DNA of 56,243 nucleotides, from contig DASQDR010000204.1 in the NCBI GenBank assembly GCA_035634055.1, forward strand, positions 1-56,243. Direction: 5' to 3'. The stretch comes from JAICTV01 sp035634055. Lineage in GTDB: Bacteria; Planctomycetota; Phycisphaerae; Tepidisphaerales; Tepidisphaeraceae. Position 1 is the stretch's first letter; each line of letters begins with the position of its first letter. This document shows positions 19,692-28,532 of this stretch, in pieces. The notes beneath the pieces are model-generated. The model searched no databases. It was not told where the DNA came from and was given only the letters and a program-made list of their open reading frames with translations. The translations under genes were made by a program, and so were the position numbers.

Positions 19692-20513
19692 TCAGTGGAC
19701 GCGCACCTGACCGGCGATGACGGCGTAATTCTTGGACCGATTCTTGAGCAGCAGCCGGCCAGTTGGATCGAGGCCGGCGCACCGGCCGGTGACGAGCCGC
19801 TGCGATCCCGCCTCGACCACGCTCACCTGCCGTCCGACCAGCGCGTGGTGCGCGTCGTAGCGCTGAAGCGTCTCGGCGAATAGGCGGTCGCCGCGGCGGG
19901 TCATCGCGCGATGGACGTGACGGGCCAGGACGATCAATGCGTCGGTGAGGTTGATCGGCCGGCCGGCGAGCATGCTCAGCGAAGTGATCTGCCCGCGCAG
20001 CGCCGGCGGGGCGCGGCGCGGGTCGAGGTTGACGTTCATCCCGACACCGATCAGGTCGGCCTTGCTCACCCGCTCACACAGCAGCCCGGCGAGCTTGCGG
20101 CCGTCGCGCAGGACGTCGTTGGGCCACTTCATCGCCATCGCGTCGTCCCCCGCCAGTTCCGCCGCCGCGTCGCGCGCAGCCAGCCCCGCCACCAGGGGGA
20201 TCTGGTGCGGCGCCAGGTGCTCTTCGACCGGAAAAACGAACGTGACGGTGAGCGACCCGCCGGCAGAGAACCACCGGTTTCCGCCTCGCCCGCGGCCGGC
20301 GATCTGGTGGCCGGTGAGCACAATCGCCGGCGCGAAAAGGTTGCCCCGGCGGCGCAGCTCGGCCGCGTGATCGTTCGTGCTCCGAAGCCGCGGGAACCAG
20401 TGCAGCTTGAAAGGCTTGATCGCCGGACGCAGGCGGGCGAGGTTGAAGGAGGTGGAGGACGGCACGAGACCTGATTCCCTCTCCCCGGAGTACGAGGAGA
20501 AGGAGAGAATCAC
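19692..20513 (-). CDS. birA: biotin--[acetyl-CoA-carboxylase] ligase
   Basis: A 273-residue biotin protein ligase that activates biotin with ATP and attaches it to carboxyl carrier domains. The biotinyl-AMP loop is GRGRGGNRWFS and the catalytic Lys motif is MKWPNDVL; the C-terminal SH3-like domain follows (GRCAGLDPTGRLLLKNR). There is no N-terminal DNA-binding domain, so it is a pure enzyme and not a repressor. The GTG at 20513 overlaps the pyruvate carboxylase stop (GTGA); a later GTG at 20465, with GAGAGGG upstream, would remove 16 poorly conserved residues. Coupling with pyc fits: Pyc is one of its substrates. Confidence 0.92.
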   Translation of the reverse strand: MILSFSSYSGERESGLVPSSTSFNLARLRPAIKPFKLHWFPRLRSTNDHAAELRRRGNLFAPAIVLTGHQIAGRGRGGNRWFSAGGSLTVTFVFPVEEHLAPHQIPLVAGLAARDAAAELAGDDAMAMKWPNDVLRDGRKLAGLLCERVSKADLIGVGMNVNLDPRRAPPALRGQITSLSMLAGRPINLTDALIVLARHVHRAMTRRGDRLFAETLQRYDAHHALVGRQVSVVEAGSQRLVTGRCAGLDPTGRLLLKNRSKNYAVIAGQVRVH

Positions 20514-23500
20514 TTCTTCGCCGGCTCGGCGGGGCCGGACTTGGCGCCGTTGGCCTTGGCCTTCCAGAGCGACGGGCCGGTGTCGGAGCCTTCGAGGACA
20601 ACGAGCAGGTCGCCGGCGGAGACCGTCGATCCCGCGCCGACGGGCACGTCGGCGACCTTCGCGTCGCGCGGTGAGTAGACGGCCGTCTCCATCTTCATCG
20701 CCTCGATGCTGAGCAGCCGCTGGCCGGCCTTGACCGCCTCGCCCTTCTTCACCGCGACGTTCGACACCTTTCCCGGCATGGGCGCGCCGACGTGGTTGGG
20801 GTTGTCCGCTTCCGCCTTGGGGTGCTTGTGCAGGATCCCCTCGGCCGATCGGTCGGGCACCACGACCTCGCGCGGCTGGCCGTTCAGCTCGAAGAAGACG
20901 GTGCGCGTGCCGTCCTCGCGCAGGTCGCCGGTGGTGAGGTACTTGATGATCAGCGTTTTGCCCGGCTCGATCTCGACGCTGATCTCCTCGCCGGTCTGAA
21001 GCCCGTAGAAGAAGGCGGGCGTCGGCAGGACGCTGGTGTTGTCGTAGGCGCGAACGTGCTTCTGGTAGTCGAGGTAGACCTGCGGGTACATCACGTAGCT
21101 CATCACGTCAATGTCGCGCGGCTCGTGGTGCTGCTTGTCGATCAGCTCCTGCTTCTTCGCCGAGAAATCCACTTTCGGCAGCTTGGTGCCCGGGCGGCCC
21201 TTCAGCGGCTTCTCGTTGGCGCCGTCAAGGATGATCTTCTGGAGCACCTTCGGCCAGCCGCCCTCCGGGAAACCGAGGTGTCCCTGCATCATCTCGACCA
21301 CGCTGCGCGGGAAGTTGAGCCGCTTGGTCGGGTCCAGCACGTCCATGGCGCTCAGGCCGTTGGTGACCATGAAGAGCGCCATGTCGCCGACGACCTTGCT
21401 CGACGGCGTCACCTTGACGATGTCGCCGAACAACTCGTTGACCGTCGCGTAGGTCTCGGCCACCTCCTGCCAGCGGTCCTCCAGGTGAAGGCTCTTGGCC
21501 TGCGCCTTGAGGTTGGTGAACTGCCCGCCGGGCATCTCGTGCATGTACACGTCGGCGGTAGGGGAGCGCAGGCCTTCCTCGAACGGGTAATAGTAGTCGC
21601 GCACGGTCTCCCAGTAGTCGCTCAAACGGTTGAGCGCTTCCAAGTCCAGCTCCGTGTCGCGCGGGGTGTGCTTTAGCGCGGCCACGATCGAGTTGAGGTT
21701 CGGCTGGCTGGTCGTGCCGCTCATGCTGGCGAGGGCGCCGTCGATGATGTCAACTCCGGCGTCGTGCGCCCGCAGCAGCGTGCCGGCGTTGATCCCGCTG
21801 GTGTCGTGCGTGTGGAAGTGGATCGGCACGTCCACCTCGTCCCGCAACGCCTTCACCAGCGCGTGCGCCGCGTAAGGCTTGCACAGGCCGGCCATGTCCT
21901 TGATGCCCAGGATGTGCGTCCCCATCTTGACCAGTTCCTTGGCCATGGAGACGTAGTACTTCAAGCTGTACTTGGTCCGGCGCGGGTCGAGGATGTCGCC
22001 GGTGTAGCAGATGGCGGCCTCGCAGATGGCGTCGGTCTTGTCGCGAACGGTCTCGATCGCGACCTTCATGTTCTCGGTCCAGTTCAGAGAGTCGAAGATG
22101 CGGAAGACGTCGATCCCGTGCTGGGCGGCCATCCGGGTGAACTCGCGCACAACGTTGTCTGGGTAATTCGTGTAACCGACGGCGTTGCTCGCGCGCAGCA
22201 GCATCTGGAACAGCACGTTGGGCACGCACTGGCGGAGCTTGCCCAGGCGGTCCCAGGGGTCCTCCTGGAGGAAGCGCATCGTCGTGTCGAACGTCGCGCC
22301 GCCCCACATCTCCAGGCTGAACAGGTCCGGCGTGAGGTGGGCGACGGCGTCGGCGATTTGCAGCAGGTCGTACGTCCGCACGCGCGTCGCCAGCAGCGAC
22401 TGGTGCGCGTCGCGCATGGTCGTATCGGTGACCAGCAGCTTCTTCTGCTTCCGAACGTATTGCGCGAACTTCTCCGGCCCCAGCTCGAGCAGCTTCTGGC
22501 GCAGGCCGGGCGGCGGCGGGGCGGAGCGGTCGTACGCCGGGATCACCGGCTCGCGGAACTCGCGCTTGCGGTCCAGCTTTGCCTTCACGTCGGGCCGGCC
22601 GTTGATGATCACGTCGCCGAGGTAGCTGAGGATCTTCGTCGCGCGGTCGCGGCGCGGGCGGAAGCGGAACAGCTCCGGCGTCGTGTCGATGAACGTGGTG
22701 GTCGCGTCGCCGCGGACGAACGTCGGGTGGCGGATGAGGTTCTCGAGGAACGGGATGTTGCTCTTCACCCCGCGAATGCGGAACTCGCGCAGCGCGCGGT
22801 CCGACCGCTGCACCGCCTCGTCGAATGTTGCGCCCGAGCTGGTCAGCTTGACCAGCAGCGAGTCGAAGTACGGGGTGATGACCGCGCCGCTGAACCCGTT
22901 CCCGCCGTCCAGCCGCAGCCCGAATCCGCCCGCCGAGCGGTAAGTTGCGATCCGGCCGTAGTCGGGGATGAACTGGTTCTCGGGGTCTTCCGTGGTGATG
23001 CGGCACTGGATGGCGTAGCCGCTGGTCTCGATGCGCTCCTGCGGCGGGACGTGCAGCGGCTCCTCGTTGAGCTTGTACCCCTGGGCGACGAGGATCTGGC
23101 TGCGGACGATGTCGATGCCGGTGACGACCTCGGTCACCGTGTGCTCGACCTGGATGCGCGGGTTGACCTCGATGAAGTAAAACTCGCCAGAGTCCGCGTC
23201 GAGCAGGAACTCGACCGTGCCGGCATTGCGATAGTTGGCGGTCTTGCACAATCGAACCGCGGCGTCGCAGATGCGCTGGCGCAGTTCGCGCGGGAGGTTG
23301 ATCGACGGGGCGACCTCCACCACTTTCTGGTGCCGCCGCTGCACCGAGCAGTCGCGCTCCCACAGGTGCACGAGGTTCCCGTGCGCGTCGCCGAGGATCT
23401 GCACCTCGATGTGCTTGGCCCGGCGGATGTACTTCTCAACGAAGACCTCCGGGCGACCGAACGCGGCGCCGGCCTCGCGCTGAGCTTCCTCGAGCTTTCC

Positions 23501-24040
23501 CTGGAGCTCGTCGGCGTTCATCACGACGCGCATCCCGCGCCCGCCGCCGCCGAAGCTCGCCTTGATGATGACGGGATAGCCGATCTCCTTCGCCGCCCTC
23601 TTCACCTCCGCGACGCTCGCCAGCCCGTGGTCGGTGCCCGGCACGGTCGCGACGCCCGCCTTTGTGGCGACGCGCTTGGCGGCGGTCTTGTCGCCGAACT
23701 CCTCGAGCAGTTCCGGCGTCGGGCCGACGAACGTGATGCCGTTCTGCTGGCACGCGCGCGCGAAGGCGGCGTTCTCGGAGAGGAAGCCGTAGCCGGGGTG
23801 GATCGCGTCCGCGCCGTGCGCCTTGGCGACGGCGATGATGTGCTCGATGTTGAGGTACCCGCGCACCGGCTCCCCGCCGTGCGGCGGACCGATGAGGTAC
23901 GACTCGTCCGCCTTGAACCGGTGCAGCGAGAACTTGTCCTCGTTGGTGTAGACCGCGACCGTCCCGAGCCCCAGCTCGGTGGCGGCGCGAAACACGCGGA
24001 TGGCGATCTCACTGCGGTTGGCGACGAGCAGCTTCTGCAT
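20510..24040 (-). CDS. pyc: pyruvate carboxylase
   Basis: A 1176-residue single-chain pyruvate carboxylase that makes oxaloacetate from pyruvate, bicarbonate and ATP. In order: biotin carboxylase domain (starts MQKLLVANRSEIAIRVFRA; ATP loop ASFGGGGRGMR; ERDCSVQRRHQKVVE), carboxyltransferase domain (DTTMRDAHQSLLATRVR, with HFHTHDTSG metal ligands), an allosteric/linker region, and a biotin carrier domain with EAMKMET, biotinyl Lys near 1116. The start at MQKLL is set by family alignment; the open frame upstream is noise. It is followed without gap by birA. A promoter-like sequence lies about 90 bases upstream. Confidence 0.97.
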   Translation of the reverse strand: MQKLLVANRSEIAIRVFRAATELGLGTVAVYTNEDKFSLHRFKADESYLIGPPHGGEPVRGYLNIEHIIAVAKAHGADAIHPGYGFLSENAAFARACQQNGITFVGPTPELLEEFGDKTAAKRVATKAGVATVPGTDHGLASVAEVKRAAKEIGYPVIIKASFGGGGRGMRVVMNADELQGKLEEAQREAGAAFGRPEVFVEKYIRRAKHIEVQILGDAHGNLVHLWERDCSVQRRHQKVVEVAPSINLPRELRQRICDAAVRLCKTANYRNAGTVEFLLDADSGEFYFIEVNPRIQVEHTVTEVVTGIDIVRSQILVAQGYKLNEEPLHVPPQERIETSGYAIQCRITTEDPENQFIPDYGRIATYRSAGGFGLRLDGGNGFSGAVITPYFDSLLVKLTSSGATFDEAVQRSDRALREFRIRGVKSNIPFLENLIRHPTFVRGDATTTFIDTTPELFRFRPRRDRATKILSYLGDVIINGRPDVKAKLDRKREFREPVIPAYDRSAPPPPGLRQKLLELGPEKFAQYVRKQKKLLVTDTTMRDAHQSLLATRVRTYDLLQIADAVAHLTPDLFSLEMWGGATFDTTMRFLQEDPWDRLGKLRQCVPNVLFQMLLRASNAVGYTNYPDNVVREFTRMAAQHGIDVFRIFDSLNWTENMKVAIETVRDKTDAICEAAICYTGDILDPRRTKYSLKYYVSMAKELVKMGTHILGIKDMAGLCKPYAAHALVKALRDEVDVPIHFHTHDTSGINAGTLLRAHDAGVDIIDGALASMSGTTSQPNLNSIVAALKHTPRDTELDLEALNRLSDYWETVRDYYYPFEEGLRSPTADVYMHEMPGGQFTNLKAQAKSLHLEDRWQEVAETYATVNELFGDIVKVTPSSKVVGDMALFMVTNGLSAMDVLDPTKRLNFPRSVVEMMQGHLGFPEGGWPKVLQKIILDGANEKPLKGRPGTKLPKVDFSAKKQELIDKQHHEPRDIDVMSYVMYPQVYLDYQKHVRAYDNTSVLPTPAFFYGLQTGEEISVEIEPGKTLIIKYLTTGDLREDGTRTVFFELNGQPREVVVPDRSAEGILHKHPKAEADNPNHVGAPMPGKVSNVAVKKGEAVKAGQRLLSIEAMKMETAVYSPRDAKVADVPVGAGSTVSAGDLLVVLEGSDTGPSLWKAKANGAKSGPAEPAKK

Positions 24041-24128
24041 CAAACCAGTCCCGGGAAAAAAGGGGCGACACGAACGACTGCGATCCGCGCCCGCGCGTCG
24101 CGGAAGAGGGAGGATCGAAATCCGCGGT

Positions 24129-24156
24129 ATTGTGGGGGCGCGAAGGGATTTTTCAA
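24129..24156 (-). promoter_or_regulatory. candidate promoter of pyc-birA
   Basis: On the minus strand, TTGAAA (24151-24156), a 16-base spacer and CACAAT (24129-24134), giving a leader of about 80 bases before the pyc ATG. Confidence 0.45.
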
Positions 24157-24333
24157 GCGGGAGCGAATGCGCCGCACGCCGCGCCCGGCACCGGGCGCGG
24201 GAGGTGACGGGGTGGCTCGTGACGGCCGCGCGGGACGCGCCACGATGGGGTGGTGCGCGAGGTGACGCGGGATGCTCGCCGTTGCGCGGCGGCGCCGGGG
24301 GGGCGCTTCGACCGCTGCGCGTGACGCCGGTGT

Positions 24334-24419
24334 CTGAGCGCAGCGGAGAACCCGACGTCTTGCGACCACTCTTCGCTGGTGGCATCACGCGAAGAGGTCC
24401 GGCGCTTCGCTCCGCTCAG
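24334..24419. repeat. nested inverted repeats in the pyc upstream gap
   Basis: In the 427-base gap 24041-24467 no gene is supported. Its distal part holds an outer inverted repeat (24334-24348 with 24405-24419, 13 of 15 matching) enclosing an inner one (CTCTTCGC with GCGAAGAG, around 24369-24396). It could be a folded RNA, a REP-like element or a terminator for the AIM24 gene ending at 24468 (the latter is upstream in transcription order). Confidence 0.45.
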
Positions 24420-24467
24420 GCAGCGGTTCTGAGCTCATCGCGCCTGCGCTCGATCCCGCAGCGACCG

Positions 24468-25538
24468 TCAATCGCTGTTGCCCAGCAAGCCGCCCAGATT
24501 GCCGAGCAAGCCGCCCTCGTCGCGACTCTTCCCACCGCCCGCGTTCGCGAGCACCCGACCCGCGAGCCGGGAGAAGGGGAGCGACTGGAACCAGACTTTC
24601 CCCGGTCCCGTGACGTTCGCCAGGAAGAGTCCTTCTCCCCCGAACAGGGTGTTCTTCACGCCGCCGACGAGTTGGACGTCGTAGGTGACGCTGCGCTCGA
24701 GCGCGACGAGGCAGCCGGTGTCCAGGCGGATGGTCTCGCCGGGTTGGAGGTCACGGGTCATCACCGTTCCGCCGGCGTGGACGAGGGCGATGCCATCGCC
24801 GGTCAGCCGCTGCATGATGAACCCTTCGCCGCCGAACAGGCCGACCCCGATCTTCTTCTGGAACGCGATGCTGATCTGCACGCCGCGGGCGGCGCAGATG
24901 AAGGAGTCCTTCTGGCAGATGATCTCCCCGCCGTGCTGGTCGAGGTGCAGCGGAATGATCTTGCCGGGGTAGGGCGCGGCGAAGGCGACCGTCTCACGCC
25001 CGCGGCCGGAGGCGGTGAAGGTGGTGACGAAGAGCGACTCGCCCGTCACCATCCGCTTGCCCGCCGACGCGAGCTTCCCGAGCAATCCCTGCTGCTGCTT
25101 CGACGGGTCGCCAAAAACCGTCTGCATCTGGACGCCCGGCGTCATGAACATCATCACGCCGGCCTCGGCGATCACGGTTTCGCCGGGATCGAGGGTCACC
25201 TCGACGTACTGCATCTCGGTGCCGAAGATCTCATAATCGATGATGTCGGCGGCGGCGTGGCCACCGGCGGCGGTGCCGCGGGAGGCGTAGTTGATCGATC
25301 GGGGCGGCGCGGGCGGCGGGGTGACGCGCGGTGGGGCGGCAACACCGCCGGCGCCGCTGGCCGCGAGCTTCGCCGCGACCGGCGGCACGCGCCCGGCCGG
25401 CGTCCACTCCTTCAACCCCGGGCCGAACACCGGCGTCTCCGCGCCGAGGTCGCTCAGCCGCGCCACCAAGTCCTCCAACGAGATCGGACCCGCCTGCTGC
25501 TCGTTCTCAATCAGGTACCACTGCGCCGCGCCCGCCAT
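24468..25538 (-). CDS. GYF_2-AIM24 (TIGR00266) domain protein
   Basis: A 356-residue protein of two parts. Residues 5-50 form a GYF_2-like module (WYLIENEQQAGPISLEDLV...PVFGPGLKEW), a small domain thought to bind proline-rich peptides. After a Pro-rich linker comes an AIM24/TIGR00266 beta-sandwich of about 220 residues (VIAEAGVMMFMTPGVQM, GGEGFIMQRLTGDGIALVHAGG, DTGCLVALERSVTYDVQLVGG), a fold linked to membrane or mitochondrial organisation in other organisms but without known biochemical role. The tail is a Gly/Leu repeat (GGLLGNLGGLLGN). AAGGAG precedes the ATG. No signal peptide. It is divergent from the YkgJ-like gene. Confidence 0.86.
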   Translation of the reverse strand: MAGAAQWYLIENEQQAGPISLEDLVARLSDLGAETPVFGPGLKEWTPAGRVPPVAAKLAASGAGGVAAPPRVTPPPAPPRSINYASRGTAAGGHAAADIIDYEIFGTEMQYVEVTLDPGETVIAEAGVMMFMTPGVQMQTVFGDPSKQQQGLLGKLASAGKRMVTGESLFVTTFTASGRGRETVAFAAPYPGKIIPLHLDQHGGEIICQKDSFICAARGVQISIAFQKKIGVGLFGGEGFIMQRLTGDGIALVHAGGTVMTRDLQPGETIRLDTGCLVALERSVTYDVQLVGGVKNTLFGGEGLFLANVTGPGKVWFQSLPFSRLAGRVLANAGGGKSRDEGGLLGNLGGLLGNSD

Positions 25539-25713
25539 CGTCTGCTCCTTCGGTTGAATTTCCCGCTGACGAAATTCCGCTGTGACGGTGGACGCGTCAA
25601 GGGGGATCCGTTTAGAAACGGCGCTTCCGCTGATAAGCGGCCAGCCGACAACGCGGAAGGAATTACCCGCGCCGTTTGCGGATGCTCGGTCGCCAGCCAA
25701 CAATGCGGGAGCG

Positions 25714-26256
25714 ATGCTGTTGCGCGAGGCGGTCGAACAAGCGGCGGGGCGGGCGGACGTGCGGGACGCCGTCCGCGGCATCTACGCGCGCCTCCAGCGG
25801 GAAATCGACCTTAGAAAGCCCGCCTGCTCCGCGTCCGGCCGGTGCTGCAACTTCGATCGCTTCGGCCACAGGCTCTACGTCACCACCATCGAACTGGCGG
25901 CGTTCGCATGGCAAGTGCGGGATCGCGAGGCGGAAGCGGCGTCCTGTGCGACGGTTGCAGCTTCGTCGGTCGAGTGGGATGGCGCCGGCTGCCGCTACCA
26001 GATCGACGGCCTCTGCTCCGTACACGCCATCCGTCCCTTCGGCTGCCGGGTCTTCTTCTGTGACCCCACCTCCGACGAGTGGCAGCACGCGCAGTACGAG
26101 CGGTTTCACGCGGCGCTCAAGCGGCTGCACGACGAGCTGAACGTTCGCTACCTGTACGTGGAATGGCGGCAGGCGCTGCGGGAACTGTCCCTGCCGCTGG
26201 CGGTTCCGCGGCCGGCGCGGCCTAACCCCCTGTCACTTCCGCAACTTCCGCTTTGA
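25714..26256 (+). CDS. YkgJ-family cysteine-cluster protein
   Basis: A 180-residue protein with the cysteine pattern of the YkgJ/zinc- or iron-chelating family: CSASGRCCNF near residues 34-43, a further CRYQIDGLCSVHAIRPFGCRVFFCD cluster about 60 residues later. Family members are predicted to bind Zn or Fe-S; the role is unknown. The ATG at 25714 has GGGAG close upstream; an in-frame GTG at 25582 would add 44 residues of unlikely sequence. The C-terminus is Pro/Leu rich. It is followed after 111 bases by a small lipoprotein gene on the same strand. Confidence 0.75.
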   Translation: MLLREAVEQAAGRADVRDAVRGIYARLQREIDLRKPACSASGRCCNFDRFGHRLYVTTIELAAFAWQVRDREAEAASCATVAASSVEWDGAGCRYQIDGLCSVHAIRPFGCRVFFCDPTSDEWQHAQYERFHAALKRLHDELNVRYLYVEWRQALRELSLPLAVPRPARPNPLSLPQLPL

Positions 26257-26367
26257 CACGAATGGCCGAAGCTGGGTAGATTTCCGGACGTGGCGCGGCC
26301 CGTGCCCTTAGCGGCGCGGGCAGCCGCAGCGGCAGCAACCGCGGATTTTCAACAGGAAGGCGCTGTC

Positions 26368-26583
26368 ATGAAGTTCCCGTTCGCCAAGCCCGTGCTCGCC
26401 CTGACCGTCCTGGCCGGTGCGCTCGCGTCGGTCGGCTGCTCGACGCCCGTCTACTCCGGCCGGGAGCGCGCCCAGTTGATCGCCCGAAACTGGAGCTACG
26501 AAGGGGCGCAGGCGCAGGACGACATCGACCACATCCTGCTGCTCCGCCCGGCCAGCCGCCTGACGATCTGGCACGTGCGGTAA
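26368..26583 (+). CDS. small lipoprotein
   Basis: A 71-residue protein starting at an ATG with AGGAAGG upstream. The signal peptide MKFPFAKPVLALTVLAGALA ends in the lipobox ASVGC, so the mature protein would begin at Cys25 with a lipid anchor. The remainder, containing YSGRERAQLIARNWSYEGAQ and DDIDHILLLRP, is unrecognised but looks like a conserved planctomycete small lipoprotein. It ends just before a strong hairpin terminator. Confidence 0.75.
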   Translation: MKFPFAKPVLALTVLAGALASVGCSTPVYSGRERAQLIARNWSYEGAQAQDDIDHILLLRPASRLTIWHVR

Positions 26584-26636
26584 GCCGTTCGCGCGCACCT
26601 GTGGCGTCTGCCGGATGACAAATCGAGAGTAAAACG

Positions 26637-26668
26637 ACCACCGACCGCGCGCCTGCGCGGTCGGTGGT
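26637..26668 (+). terminator. strong hairpin terminator after the small lipoprotein gene
   Basis: A perfect 13-bp stem (26637-26649 with 26656-26668, loop of 6) followed by TGCGTTTCG and preceded by AAAACG, 53 bp after the lipoprotein stop. Could work in either direction, but no gene ends on it from the right. Confidence 0.75.
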
Positions 26669-26829
26669 TGCGTTTCGTGGCCGGTGGAACGCGGGGGCGG
26701 GTCCGCCGGCGCGAGCGGCTGTCGCTGCGAAGGCGGCCGCGGCAAGAGCCGCAGCCTACCGTCGTCAAGACCCCGGCGGTTGCACCCTTGCGCGGATGCA
26801 ACCGCACCACCCGCCCGCGCGTGTCTAAC

Positions 26830-27015
26830 TTAGCCGACCATTCGCAGCTTGGGCTGCTGGCGGACCCACAGCGGGTCCTTGGCGTGCTTGCGGGCGGCGC
26901 TCTGGAGGTTCTCCAGGTACTGCCGCAGCGCCGCCTCGTCGAACTGCGTGAGGAACTGCGGGCGGACGGAGGTGTTGAACTGGCGGATCTCGTCGATGAG
27001 TTGACGTTTGTTCAT
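26830..27015 (-). CDS. conserved 61-residue protein of unknown function
   Basis: A short soluble protein, MNKRQLIDEIRQFNTSVRP then FLTQFDEAALRQYLENLQSA, predicted all-helical and basic at its end. The ATG is the only sensible start; no clear ribosome site. The sequence has the regular charge pattern of a real protein and not of a shadow frame. I do not recognise the family. It is divergent from the membrane protein at 27234. Confidence 0.65.
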   Translation of the reverse strand: MNKRQLIDEIRQFNTSVRPQFLTQFDEAALRQYLENLQSAARKHAKDPLWVRQQPKLRMVG

Positions 27016-27233
27016 GGGAAACTTACTTTCGCACCCGGCACATGAAATTCGCTCGGTCGGACGCCCGCCGCGGCTCGCCGAAGTGATCGGCGGGCCGAGT
27101 GTTAGAATCGGACAAGGCCAGCGCCCGACTTGAGCGTTCGCGCGAGGCCGGGCGGGACCTGATCCGCCTCGCGCCCGTCCGCCGCGAGTCGATGTCATAA
27201 ACTGCCGTTTGACCGACGGCAGCCGAGAGCCGC

Positions 27234-28055
27234 ATGTCGCAAACGCAGCACGATCCGACGCAGCCGCCCCGCCAACAAGCCCCGGCGCCCACCGCCCCCG
27301 TCGCGCCGCCGCCGCCCGCGGGCACCAAGGGCACCGCGGGCGCCACCGCCGATGACCCGCTCGCGCGGTTGCACAAAATGTCGACCACCGCTGGCCTGGG
27401 CAGCGGCGAGTACGTCGCCGTCAACGGCACCGCCGTCTTCGCGCTGCTTTTGGGGCTGGCCAGCGCGCTGGTGCTGCTGGAGGACCTGCTGCTGATCATC
27501 CCGCTCGTCGGCCTCGTCGCCGGCGTCGTGGCCATGCGGCAGATCGGCCAGAGCAACGGGACGCAGACCGGCAAGGGGCTGGTCGCGCTGGCGCTGGTGC
27601 TGTGCCTTGCGTTCGGCGGGTGGGTCATCTTCCGGAAGACCACCGAGGGCATGCGCACCCGAGCCGACCGGCAGGCCATCGCCAGTCTCGTCACCCAACT
27701 GGGCGAACACCTGGTCGCCGGCAATAACGACGCCGCCTACGGCATGTTCACCGGCAACTTCCAGGGCCGCCTCAATCGCCAGGTGTTCGAGGAGCGGGCG
27801 AGCCTGATCCGAGAGAACCCCACACTGGGCAAGTTGAAGGGGACCGCAACGAACGGCTTGGTCGACTTTCAGGTCGACGAGACCACGGGCGCCCGCTACG
27901 CGACAGCCGTGGTGGAATTCCGGGTGGAGAAATCGCGTCCGGACATGCAGGTGACGGAAGAGACGACGCTGCGCAAGGAAGGGGACCGCTGGCTGATCGA
28001 ATCGATGCCCACGGTCTTCTCGCCGCCGCGCGCGGGGCGCGGGCAGCCGCAATAG
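27234..28055 (+). CDS. membrane protein with DUF4190-like helices and a periplasmic domain
   Basis: A 273-residue protein. The first 60 residues are Pro/Gln/Ala rich and probably disordered. Two hydrophobic helices follow (VFALLLGLASALVLLEDLLLIIPLVGLVAGVVAMRQIG and LVALALVLCLAFGGWVIF), with the GLVAGVVAMRQIGQS turn typical of DUF4190 proteins. The last 130 residues form a soluble domain (SLVTQLGEHLVAGNNDAAYGMFTGNFQGRL...VVEFRVEKSRPD...WLIESMP) resembling NTF2/DUF4864-type folds. Function unknown. Single gene. Confidence 0.72.
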   Translation: MSQTQHDPTQPPRQQAPAPTAPVAPPPPAGTKGTAGATADDPLARLHKMSTTAGLGSGEYVAVNGTAVFALLLGLASALVLLEDLLLIIPLVGLVAGVVAMRQIGQSNGTQTGKGLVALALVLCLAFGGWVIFRKTTEGMRTRADRQAIASLVTQLGEHLVAGNNDAAYGMFTGNFQGRLNRQVFEERASLIRENPTLGKLKGTATNGLVDFQVDETTGARYATAVVEFRVEKSRPDMQVTEETTLRKEGDRWLIESMPTVFSPPRAGRGQPQ

Positions 28056-28532
28056 TTTAGGTTGTACGGGCGCGAGCGAGGGCACGCGCCGCGCGATCGA
28101 ACCGCACCGTCGGGGCCGTGGGAGGCCTCTTCGGCGCGGGACCGGCCGCGAGGGCTTCAGAGCGGGTCGGACAGGGCTCCTAAGCAAATACTGCAAACCA
28201 CCGGCGAAACCCAGCCGGCGTCGCCGCGCGCCGAAAATGGGACGTCGCCCGCTCACGGGCACGTCCCAATATGCCGATAGGTTGGGTAGCCGGGCGACGC
28301 GAAGGGGATGACCCGGATCGTCGCAAGGAGCTGCCACAACGAACCGAGCCGCGCCGGCGGGGGTAAGGAATGTGGCAGGCGGACTTGACCGGGCACAAGT
28401 GTCAGGGCCGCTGGGACCGGGCTTCGAATGTGGGCTGCGATCTGGGCTTCGGGGACATCGGGCGAGCGTTTGCCGCGGGCGGCGTGCCGTCGACTTTTGA
28501 CGGCCGCGCGCGGGGCGCCGGGAGTAATGGGA
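28056..28532 (+). other. 477-base gene-free interval with potential RNA structure
   Basis: No gene is supported. A stem of 12 pairs with one bulge lies at 28239-28267 (GGGACGT...ACGTCCC enclosing GCCCG/CGGGC), which may be a terminator for the membrane protein gene although no T-run follows. Other possible pairings are CCGGC with GCCGG (28201-28218) and GCGACG with CGTCGC (about 28296-28325). It may be a long leader of the small gene at 28533 or a small RNA. Confidence 0.35.

Noticed and set aside
28193..28310. GCAAACCA, GAAA, TGGGACG and GGGTAGCCGGG in order, resembling a c-di-GMP-I (GEMM) riboswitch
   Set aside because: Spacings are too long and the P2/P3 stems with the required pairings do not form; the match is to short words only.
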